Below the pieces are notes generated by a model. That model worked only from the letters and a program-made list of their open reading frames with translations, was not told the origin of the DNA and ran no database searches. Shown piece by piece: positions 1 to 5,231 of a stretch of 5,507 nt of DNA. The first letter of the stretch is position 1. Each line of letters begins with the position of its first letter. A program made the translations under genes and the position numbers. This stretch comes from Acidimicrobiales bacterium (GTDB lineage Bacteria > Actinomycetota > Acidimicrobiia > Acidimicrobiales > JABEUL01). The stretch is taken from NCBI GenBank assembly GCA_027451605.1, contig DAIDJA010000133.1:1-5507 (forward strand), in the 5' to 3' direction.

Positions 1-270
1 CGATATCCGACTGTCATCACGAATACTTTCTAAGAGTTTGCAGCGATCTTGACTCGGACTCGATTTTAGGAGGAAGATAAATCGGCAACACGACCGAAAA
101 TCAATCGAAATAATCGCAAAGGAAATTAACTTTGAAACTGTTAAGCAATTCACATTTTAAGAATTGTGTGGAAAACACGAGACAGGCCCTACACTTACTC
201 GCAAGACAATTACAAACTAAGTAATAATTTTAAAAACAAAATCAACCCGTAATATCAGATCTTAATTTCA

Positions 271-309
271 CTTTATCAACCGTTAGCCGATCTATATATT
301 TTGATAAAG
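271..309. repeat. 9-bp perfect inverted repeat, 21-bp spacer
   Basis: CTTTATCAA at 271-279 is the exact reverse complement of TTGATAAAG at 301-309. The spacer includes TATATAT at 293-299, which itself can pair with ATATATA at 311-317, so two alternative foldings compete. No gene lies nearby whose promoter this would control. It could be a stem-loop in a transcript, a protein-binding site with two half sites, or chance in AT-rich DNA. Confidence 0.5.
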
Positions 310-478
310 GATATATAAAAAACAATCCTGGCGCCTGTAAATGAAACCTTGCTTACCGCATTGCAACTGACCCGAGAAGAGCTGAGAGTTTATACTTTTA
401 AATTTTCATCCTTCTCAGATTTTCGAACCGTAGAATGCAGTATCCCTCAATTTTCAAATCAAATCTTTCAACCGTTTC

Positions 479-496
479 AATTTTGATATCAAAATT
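479..496. repeat. 18-bp perfect palindrome
   Basis: AATTTTGATATCAAAATT reads the same on both strands and has no central loop. Symmetry stops at both flanks. A loop-free palindrome is typical of a binding site for a symmetric dimeric protein rather than an RNA hairpin. It follows three copies of TTTCAA (452-457, 466-471, 475-480), the last of which overlaps it. No adjacent gene explains it. Confidence 0.55.
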
Positions 497-749
497 CGAG
501 CATATGAATATCATTAAATTGTCGATAAATTGTTTCAGTACAATTGGCTAAGTTAGATTTTGTTCGCCCTTAACATTCAGACTTTTAGCGGTAACATATT
601 TATGTCATATCAATTGAACAAAGATCAATTACGAAATTAAGACCTGCTCTAAGAATTTATATCGACGTTAATATTGACCGCTGAAACTTTTATTAAAATC
701 TCAAATTGATTGCAATAATTTCGATAGAAGTAACGAAATTGTCTTAGTG

Positions 750-799
750 TCGAAATTTATTTATACTCATCTTTGCCTTAATCGATAAATAAAACTCGA
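750..799. repeat. Interrupted inverted repeat downstream of the permease
   Basis: TTTATTTAT at 756-764 pairs with ATAAATAAA at 785-793. After two mismatches on each side, TCGA at 750-753 pairs in register with TCGA at 796-799. This gives a 13-pair, AT-rich stem around a 20-nt loop. It lies about 85-135 bases beyond the permease stop, so it would be in the 3' untranslated region if transcription reads that far. Stability would be low because nearly all pairs are A-T. Confidence 0.45.
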
Positions 800-806
800 A
801 AGACAC

Positions 807-840
807 AATAGAATTATTTTATCGGAAGAAAAATACTATT
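807..840 (-). terminator. Candidate weak terminator or 3' stem-loop of the operon
   Basis: AATAG at 807-811 pairs with CTATT at 836-840; after a 3-nt bulge (812-814), TATTTT at 815-820 pairs with AAAATA at 830-835, leaving a 9-nt loop. It sits 44 bases past the permease stop on the minus strand. The transcript after the stem is only moderately U-rich (TCTTTCGAGTTTT a few bases on) and the stem is AT-rich, so this is not a textbook intrinsic terminator. It is the best local candidate for ending the operon. Confidence 0.3.
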
Positions 841-844
841 CGGG

Positions 845-874
845 GTGTATAAATTTACCGTGTGTATAAATTTA
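845..874. repeat. 13-bp tandem direct repeat, 17-bp period
   Basis: GTGTATAAATTTA occurs at 845-857 and again at 862-874, separated by four bases. The second copy ends 9 bases before the permease stop codon. On the transcribed strand the unit reads TAAATTTATACAC. It could be a pair of protein-binding sites or a slipped duplication. No function can be assigned. Confidence 0.65.
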
Positions 875-883
875 ACAATTGAC

Positions 884-1948
884 CTAAATTCTTTGGACTT
901 TGAAAATCGATACTGCTAGTAAAACTCCCGAGATAAATATGAACATAGCAAAATTAAGAAACCCAAAGGGCCAGTAGCGGTTTGCGGGCTGATAAATAAC
1001 TTGCCCGTGGTAATTTTGGGAAACTTCTGTTACGCACTGAGACATTCCGGGCGGACCCAACATCAGTTCCTGCTTTATCGCCACTCTTTTATGAAAACTC
1101 GGAGATTGGGACGGAGAGTTTTTATAAAACGAGTCAAGAAGAGTCTTGCAGTGTTGTTCTAAATAAGTTTGATCAATTACATCCCCTTTTGAATTAACAA
1201 TCTTTGTCGAATATATCCACGCATTCGGAATATTGGGAGGTCCCAGCACCAGTCCGGGGCCGGAACTGTCAAAACTCCCAAAACCGATGGCTGAGTTTTG
1301 GGTTATTTGAAAGTTCATAGAAGCCGGACTGATTAAATGCGGAACTATGAAAACAAATATCAATAATCTTGAGACGATGAAAATAAAAAGTGTAGCAACA
1401 ATTGCTAAGAGTTGTCGTTTAAAAAGAATTCCAATTAAAACGCCAAGGGCAAACCCGAAAAGGGCATATCCTACAGGAGAAAGATCTCGAAGATCAAAGA
1501 ATACGAATCTATTTTGATTAATAAAGTCAATCTTCACATTCCACCAAGTTATGATAATGGATAATACTGACGACGTGACAACCGCTAAAACTGCGCCACT
1601 TATAAATTTCGAAATTAGCCATTTTTTCTTCGTGATACTTTGAGTAAAGACAACTTTAAATGTTTGTTTTTCAAATTCAGCCGAGATAGGAGCACCCCAA
1701 AAGAGTCCAATAAGGCATGGGGCTATTAAAGTAACTAATATCATAAACTTCTGGAACGGCTGAAATAAATTTAAAAGGTATTGATCTGCAGCAGAACAAT
1801 TATTGTATTTCTGACATGTAACAACATTGGTATCATAAAAATGATTTACCCTTAATCCGGTTATTAAAGCTATTATTACATATACAACAAGCAGAAGCAG
1901 GGTGAAGTATGCGCCGAATCTCAATTGACGCCAGGCAACTCTAAACAT
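884..1948 (-). CDS. ABC-2-like permease of a YtrA-regulated exporter
   Basis: A 354-residue membrane protein, the likely transmembrane partner of the ATPase encoded just upstream. Predicted helices lie at about residues 13-31, 68-86, 115-136, 157-176, 180-203 and 329-350, with a roughly 125-residue extracytoplasmic segment between helices 5 and 6. Motifs that I associate with actinobacterial permeases of this cassette are WRQ (6-8), WGAP (84-87), TQSITKKKW (102-110) and YQPANRYWPF in the last 35 residues. Two cysteines in loop 1 (45, 51) and two in the large loop may form disulphides. The ATG at 1948 is preferred over an in-frame ATG 40 codons upstream: it has GAGGAAG in front, overlaps the ATPase stop as TAATG, and the extra N-terminus would be hydrophilic shadow sequence inside the ATPase gene. 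Only one permease is present, so a homodimer is inferred. Substrate is unknown; antibiotics, peptides or lipids are possible. Confidence 0.87.
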   Translation of the reverse strand: MFRVAWRQLRFGAYFTLLLLVVYVIIALITGLRVNHFYDTNVVTCQKYNNCSAADQYLLNLFQPFQKFMILVTLIAPCLIGLFWGAPISAEFEKQTFKVVFTQSITKKKWLISKFISGAVLAVVTSSVLSIIITWWNVKIDFINQNRFVFFDLRDLSPVGYALFGFALGVLIGILFKRQLLAIVATLFIFIVSRLLIFVFIVPHLISPASMNFQITQNSAIGFGSFDSSGPGLVLGPPNIPNAWIYSTKIVNSKGDVIDQTYLEQHCKTLLDSFYKNSPSQSPSFHKRVAIKQELMLGPPGMSQCVTEVSQNYHGQVIYQPANRYWPFGFLNFAMFIFISGVLLAVSIFKVQRI

Positions 1949-1960
1949 TATTTCTTCCTC
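1946..1960 (-). promoter_or_regulatory. Ribosome binding site and TAATG coupling junction of the permease
   Basis: On the minus strand GAGGAAG (1960-1954) precedes the ATG at 1948-1946. The stop codon TAA (1950-1948) of the ATPase shares its last A with this ATG. This decides the permease start and predicts translational coupling, which would keep the ATPase and permease in proportion. Confidence 0.8.
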
Positions 1961-2847
1961 TGTAAATTTCTTACCTTTGACGACGATAAATTTGCTTTGT
2001 CTGTTGACATATATGCCAGAACAAGATCTTCCAGACCTATATTTTCTTCTTCTATCTCCCGATTCCAAATTTGACCATTAACCTTGGCGATAAAACTGGA
2101 CTGGGTATCTGTATGGCTTTGTTCGATAACTTCGACATTATTCGGCAGTTCCGACGCGGAACGTCTCTTACAAATAAGTCTTTTATGATTCAATAAAAGT
2201 TCGTCAACCGGGGCTGCTAATTGAACTCTGGATGAAACCAAAACAATTAAATAGTCGCAGACTCTTTCAAGATCACTTACCAAATGAGATGACATAAGAA
2301 CACTAATTCCGTTAGAAGCCACATCTTCCATGAGAAATTGTAGAAACGTGCGCCTTGCCAGTGGATCAAGAGAGGCAACCGGTTCATCCAGAATGAGAAG
2401 TTCGGGCCGTTTAGAAACAGCGATGGTAAGTGCAAGTTGTGCCCGCTCGCCTCCTGAAAGGCTGCCTACCTTTTGCTTCATATTTAGATCAAGTCTTTCA
2501 ATTCTTGCCAGCGCAGATTCCTGATCCCAATTGGGATTTAACCACTTACCGAAATTTAAATGATCGCCTACGGTGTATTGGTTATAAAGAGGCGAGTCCT
2601 GGGCCACAAAGCCCACTTTGGATATATGCTCCGAATCTTTACCGGGGCTTCCTCCTAAAACCTGAATTTCACCGTCATAAGTGGAAATGAGTCCTACGGC
2701 AATTTGAATTAAGGTGGTCTTTCCCGCCCCATTCGGACCGACAAGGCCAACCACGTGACCCTTAGGAATAGATATGTTGCAGTCCGACAAGGCGAATTTG
2801 CTTCGATATTTTTTTGACAGGTGCGACGCCTCAATAACCTGATTCAT
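1948..2847 (-). CDS. ABC transporter ATP-binding protein
   Basis: A 299-residue cytoplasmic ATPase that powers the permease encoded directly downstream. All nucleotide-binding motifs are intact: Walker A GPNGAGKT (37-44), Q-loop glutamine 83, signature LSGGE (130-134), Walker B LLILDEP (150-156) with catalytic glutamate 155, D-loop SLDP (159-162) and H-loop histidine 188. The run LSGGERAQLAL followed by LDEPVASLDPLARR is characteristic of the ATPase in YtrA/GntR-linked exporters. About 90 residues follow the core, including a conserved-looking LEDLVLAYM near residue 275, which probably forms a small regulatory or permease-contacting domain. The start ATG overlaps the regulator's stop as ATGA and has AGAGG seven bases upstream. 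The family includes bacitracin- and lantibiotic-type exporters as well as transporters of unknown substrate, so substrate cannot be read from this protein. Confidence 0.93.
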   Translation of the reverse strand: MNQVIEASHLSKKYRSKFALSDCNISIPKGHVVGLVGPNGAGKTTLIQIAVGLISTYDGEIQVLGGSPGKDSEHISKVGFVAQDSPLYNQYTVGDHLNFGKWLNPNWDQESALARIERLDLNMKQKVGSLSGGERAQLALTIAVSKRPELLILDEPVASLDPLARRTFLQFLMEDVASNGISVLMSSHLVSDLERVCDYLIVLVSSRVQLAAPVDELLLNHKRLICKRRSASELPNNVEVIEQSHTDTQSSFIAKVNGQIWNREIEEENIGLEDLVLAYMSTDKANLSSSKVRNLQRKK

Positions 2848-2859
2848 GCCGTTTCCTCT
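2844..2859 (-). promoter_or_regulatory. Ribosome binding site and ATGA coupling junction of the ATPase
   Basis: AGAGG (2859-2855) lies seven bases before ATG (2847-2845). The regulator's stop TGA (2846-2844) lies inside the same four bases. This fixes both the ATPase start and the regulator's end and predicts coupled translation of regulator and exporter. Confidence 0.8.
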
Positions 2860-3236
2860 ACGTCACTCTGCCGAAGACACTCCTGAAATATTGCTTCGAT
2901 AATTTCTAAATCTGCTCCGTTTTTTATTGCTTTATCAATCCATTTTTGAAGTTCAATCTTTAACGGCAGGAAAGAAGAAGGTGATACCTCCGGAGCCGAA
3001 GTTGTTATGAAAGTACCTATCCCCGGCTTTGCTTGAGCCAAACCCATTGCTTCAAGCTGCCGATAAGCCTTTAAAACGGTATTCGGATTAATAACCAATT
3101 TGGAAACCACCTCCTTGACTGTAGGCAGTTGATCTCCGTTATTCAAAATCCCAAGTCGAAGAGCCCTTTTTACCTGTTTGATTATTTGCATATACGGCGA
3201 TACGCCAGTACCGGTATCCAAATGAAATTCAATCAA
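2844..3236 (-). CDS. GntR-family transcriptional regulator, YtrA subfamily
   Basis: A 130-residue DNA-binding protein, probably the autorepressor of this operon. The winged helix-turn-helix spans about residues 15-77 and shows the family hallmarks: SPYMQI (13-18), GDQLPTVKEV (34-43), NPNTVLKAYRQLE (50-62), GL (65-66) and the wing GIGTF (72-76). The remaining 50 or so residues are helical in character and match the short dimerisation tail of YtrA proteins, which lack the large effector domain of FadR or HutC types. The start is a TTG at 3236-3234, chosen because GGAGGT lies five bases before it and the protein then begins exactly where YtrA proteins do (IEFHLD). As first gene of a tight operon with its exporter, it is expected to repress until envelope or drug stress; the signal is not visible from sequence. 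Confidence 0.93.
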   Translation of the reverse strand: MIEFHLDTGTGVSPYMQIIKQVKRALRLGILNNGDQLPTVKEVVSKLVINPNTVLKAYRQLEAMGLAQAKPGIGTFITTSAPEVSPSSFLPLKIELQKWIDKAIKNGADLEIIEAIFQECLRQSDVEETA

Positions 3237-3241
3237 GATTT

Positions 3242-3247
3242 ACCTCC
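3242..3247 (-). promoter_or_regulatory. Strong ribosome binding site for the TTG start of the GntR regulator
   Basis: GGAGGT on the minus strand, five bases before TTG. A near-perfect Shine-Dalgarno paired with a poor start codon supports the unusual start. Confidence 0.75.
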
Positions 3248-3251
3248 ATAT

Positions 3252-3283
3252 CACTACATTACTAAATAACTATATAACTACTA
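3252..3283. repeat. Four tandem 8-bp ACTA units, candidate operator of the GntR regulator
   Basis: On the plus strand the units are CACTACAT (3252-3259), TACTAAAT (3260-3267), AACTATAT (3268-3275) and AACTACTA (3276-3283). ACTA recurs at an exact 8-base period, and three units also share the AnAT... pattern as ACTAnAT. The 6-bp palindrome ACTAGT at 3280-3285 marks the upstream end. The array begins at the last base of the -10 hexamer and covers roughly the first 25 transcribed bases, ending just before the ribosome binding site. A bound repressor here would block initiation. That the regulator binds it is inference from position; it does not match the inverted-repeat operator I recall for Bacillus YtrA. 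Confidence 0.55.
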
Positions 3284-3310
3284 GTATAGCACTATTTAAA
3301 CTCTTATCAA
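3283..3310 (-). promoter_or_regulatory. Sigma-70-type promoter of the regulator–exporter operon
   Basis: On the minus strand TTGATA (3310-3305) and TATACT (3288-3283) are separated by 16 bases, each close to consensus. The predicted start is near 3276, giving a leader of about 40 bases to the TTG start codon. Confidence 0.65.
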
Positions 3311-3471
3311 GATCGGTGGCATAGTTCCATATTCCATAATCTTTTTTGCATTGATTTTAAGGTTTAATGTTTAATATAGGTGTTGATAAACATTTAATTG
3401 GTCACTTTTGATTTTCTGAAATTAAGGTTCTTTTCCCTCCAACACTGCCTGCAGCAACTTATCTTTCAGAC

Positions 3472-3517
3472 AAAATAATTTTCAGAAGCTGACATTAATA
3501 ATAAGATAAATTATTTT
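3472..3517. repeat. 10-bp perfect inverted repeat upstream of the helicase
   Basis: AAAATAATTT at 3472-3481 is the exact reverse complement of AAATTATTTT at 3508-3517, around a 26-base spacer. Inside the spacer TCAG (3482-3485... read as TTCAG) and CTGA form a smaller symmetric element near 3483-3492. TTTCAGA is also directly repeated at 3464-3470 and 3480-3486. It immediately precedes the possible helicase promoter, so it could be a regulator site; all pairs are A-T, so a stable RNA hairpin is unlikely. Confidence 0.45.
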
Positions 3518-3550
3518 TGTCGACCTTAGTTGTAAATGCGTGTAGACTAT
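3517..3550 (+). promoter_or_regulatory. Possible promoter of the helicase gene
   Basis: TTGTCG (3517-3522) is followed by TGTAGACTAT (3541-3550), which contains TAGACT as a -10-like hexamer. Spacing is 18 to 20 bases depending on the hexamer chosen, longer than ideal. If used, the leader before the helicase start would be about 125 bases. Other weak candidates lie further upstream around 3346-3380. Confidence 0.28.
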
Positions 3551-3579
3551 AGGTTGTCATTTATTTATGACTTCAGAAA

Positions 3580-3616
3580 TTGTGAGCTACTCGCTCATAA
3601 GGCCTAATCGGAGCCT
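3580..3616 (+). promoter_or_regulatory. Hairpin leader of the helicase transcript
   Basis: TTGTGAGC (3580-3587) pairs with GCTCATAA (3593-3600), one G-U pair included, around a 5-nt loop. Directly after it AGGC (3600-3603) can pair with GCCT (3613-3616). The hairpins lie 65-100 bases before the helicase start. Long structured leaders are known for cold-induced DEAD-box helicase genes such as deaD in enterobacteria; a similar role here is inference. Confidence 0.4.
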
Positions 3617-3681
3617 ACCTATTGCGAACTTCTTAATTGCTTTATTGGCTCATTCTTATCAAAGCAGCTTAAGGAGCTTCC

Positions 3682-5163
3682 ATGTTATCATTTCAAAGCC
3701 TTGGTGTACCCCAAGACCTCATTAATGTCCTCAATTCACAGGGCATAAAAGAACCCTTCGCGATTCAGGAGTCCGTTATCAAAGACGCACTGAACGGGCA
3801 CGACATCTGCGGCAAAGCTCCGACAGGGTCGGGCAAAACTTTAGCCTTTGCACTTCCTTTGGTGGCCGGTCTTCCAAAAGCCTCTCCGGGAAAACCCCGT
3901 GCTCTGGTCTTGGTTCCGACTCGAGAATTAGCGGCTCAAGTCACGAAAACCATGGAGATTCTGGCAAAATCCAAAGGCAGAAGCGTTTTAAGCGTATACG
4001 GAGGAACAAGTTTTACTCCGCAATATCGTGCTTTATCCAGAGGCGTTGATATTGTTGTGGGATGTCCGGGTCGACTTGAAGATCTTGTCAAAAGAAACGC
4101 ATTAAATCTTTCCGATATTACAACAGTGGTTATCGATGAGGCCGACAGAATGGCCGACATGGGCTTCTTGCCTCCGGTAAAAAGACTGCTGGACAAGTGT
4201 CCTCAGCAAAGAAATACTTATCTGTTTTCTGCCACACTGGACGGCGAAGTAGATCATCTTGTAAAGAACTATCAAAATTCGCCGAAAGTTCACAGTGTCG
4301 AAAGTGACGAAGTTTTAGGCGAAGTCACCCACCATTTCCTTAAAATACACCGAAACGAAAAGACTTCATTTACTGCGGACTTAGCCGATAAGCTTGGTTC
4401 GACCATAGTCTTCTGTAAAACCAAGTTTGGTGTCGATCGAGTCGCTCAGCAGCTCGAAAACAGAGGAATACGTACGGTAACAATCCATGGAAACCGTACC
4501 CAACGTCAAAGAGAGCAGGCGCTGCACTCATTTTCATCCGGGAAAAGTCAGATTTTGGTCGCCACTGACGTAGCAGCCAGGGGAGTGCATATAGATAACG
4601 TGGCATGCGTTATTCACTTTGACCCCCCCGCGGACTTTAAAGACTATGTCCACCGCTCAGGACGCACCGGAAGGGCCGGAAATCCGGGCAAGGTATTTTG
4701 TCTAATCGCAGATGAACAGCTAAAGTCTGTTAAAGCTTTAAAGAGATCACTTCCTCTAACCCACGGATCGAATGAAGAAATCGTGAAAGCCGACATAAAT
4801 AATATTTCATATTCAAAATCGACAGTTCAAACCCAAAATGAAACGATACCGCAGAGCCGACGACGTGACAGCTGGTATAAAGAAAACCGTTCGACTGACC
4901 GATTTGATAGAGATACAAGAAACGGTGACGGCCGCAAAGAAAGAACCAATGACCGATTCGCTAAAAATGGTTTTGGCCGCAGAAGCAATTCCGCTAATCC
5001 TCAAAAGCCCTTTGAAAGAAAAGGTGACGGAAACTCAATAAATAGAAAGTCCACCGGATCCGTTAAAACCAGATCGGCTAAGCCCAAATCTTCTTCGGGT
5101 TTTGAATCGCATTCGAACAGACAGTCATCCAAAAAATTCAAAGCTTCAAGAAAATCCTGGTAA
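3682..5163 (+). CDS. DEAD-box ATP-dependent RNA helicase
   Basis: A 493-residue cytoplasmic enzyme that uses ATP to unwind short RNA duplexes, in ribosome assembly, mRNA decay or cold adaptation. Both RecA-like domains are complete. Q motif: F4 and Q29. Motif I APTGSGKT (46-53), Ia PTRELA (79-84), GG (107-108), Ib CPGR (128-131, where TPGR is usual), II DEAD (152-155), III SAT (183-185), IV around IVFCKTK (242-248), V ATDVAARG (294-301), VI HRSGRTGRAG (324-333). The core ends near 360. The last 130 residues are polar, rich in R, K, S, N and D, with repeats of the DRF type, probably disordered and RNA-binding. AAGGAG lies five bases before the ATG. It is divergent from the exporter operon and convergent with the next gene, so it is monocistronic. 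Orthology to deaD, rhlE or srmB cannot be settled by eye. Confidence 0.95.
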   Translation: MLSFQSLGVPQDLINVLNSQGIKEPFAIQESVIKDALNGHDICGKAPTGSGKTLAFALPLVAGLPKASPGKPRALVLVPTRELAAQVTKTMEILAKSKGRSVLSVYGGTSFTPQYRALSRGVDIVVGCPGRLEDLVKRNALNLSDITTVVIDEADRMADMGFLPPVKRLLDKCPQQRNTYLFSATLDGEVDHLVKNYQNSPKVHSVESDEVLGEVTHHFLKIHRNEKTSFTADLADKLGSTIVFCKTKFGVDRVAQQLENRGIRTVTIHGNRTQRQREQALHSFSSGKSQILVATDVAARGVHIDNVACVIHFDPPADFKDYVHRSGRTGRAGNPGKVFCLIADEQLKSVKALKRSLPLTHGSNEEIVKADINNISYSKSTVQTQNETIPQSRRRDSWYKENRSTDRFDRDTRNGDGRKERTNDRFAKNGFGRRSNSANPQKPFERKGDGNSINRKSTGSVKTRSAKPKSSSGFESHSNRQSSKKFKASRKSW

Positions 5164-5231
5164 ATTACAAAAACCCCTTAAAACTTAAGTTTAAACGGAA
5201 AATCTTTTCGATTATCTGACTTAATTTTCAC
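5164..5231. other. Convergent intergenic spacer with a 12-bp palindrome
   Basis: The helicase and the transporter gene end toward each other 68 bases apart. AAACTTAAGTTT (5181-5192) is a perfect loop-free palindrome at the centre of an AT-rich stretch. There is no GC-rich stem followed by a T run on either strand, so a classical bidirectional terminator is not evident. Confidence 0.5.

Larger units (their letters stand above)
1..883. other. AT-rich non-coding block, no gene recognised
   Basis: No reading frame of useful length with a plausible start exists on either strand in this stretch. GC by hand count is about 32%, clearly lower than the helicase gene (40-55% in sampled lines). It lies downstream of the permease, so it is a 3' flank. 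It contains several separate symmetric sequences, listed individually. An AGGAGG at 68-73 looks like a ribosome binding site but no start codon follows at proper distance. From position 3 to the TAA at 78-80 one plus-strand frame is open from the window edge for 25 codons; this could be the tail of a gene from the left or chance. The block may be a degraded gene region, an RNA-encoding region or simple spacer; the sequence alone does not decide. Confidence 0.6.
3311..3670. other. Divergent intergenic region upstream of the helicase
   Basis: About 360 bases between the operon promoter and the helicase ribosome binding site, without a supportable gene. The left part is AT-rich with scattered TTTAAT and TTGAT stretches that could hold weak promoters for the plus strand. 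It contains a 10-bp inverted repeat and a hairpin leader, listed separately. The longest start-bearing frame is the 14-codon one at 3367, which has no good ribosome binding site. Confidence 0.6.

Noticed and set aside
1..16. Minus-strand ATG at 14-16 running off the left edge, possible next gene
   Set aside because: Only five codons are visible and the ribosome binding site is weak, so it cannot be supported.
53..163. Short open plus-strand frame behind AGGAGG at 68-73
   Set aside because: No ATG, GTG or TTG at a usable distance; only ATA follows, and the 36-codon stretch resembles nothing I know.
1..883. CRISPR array or insertion sequence in the left block
   Set aside because: No regularly spaced repeats of 24 bases or more, no transposase remnant and no terminal inverted repeats with target duplications were seen.
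1949..2068. N-terminal 40-codon extension of the permease to an upstream ATG
   Set aside because: It lies wholly inside the ATPase gene in another frame, is hydrophilic and unlike the family, and the ATG at 1948 has a ribosome binding site and TAATG overlap.
3367..3411. 14-codon leader peptide upstream of the helicase
   Set aside because: No clear ribosome binding site, no distinctive residues, and such a short frame is expected by chance.
4838..5041. 67-codon plus-strand frame inside the helicase tail
   Set aside because: It is the +1 shadow of the basic low-complexity tail; the helicase frame is continuous and has a proper stop.
5164..5231. Bidirectional intrinsic terminator between the convergent genes
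   Set aside because: The only symmetric element is an AT-rich palindrome without loop or adjacent T tract, so no standard terminator is supported.
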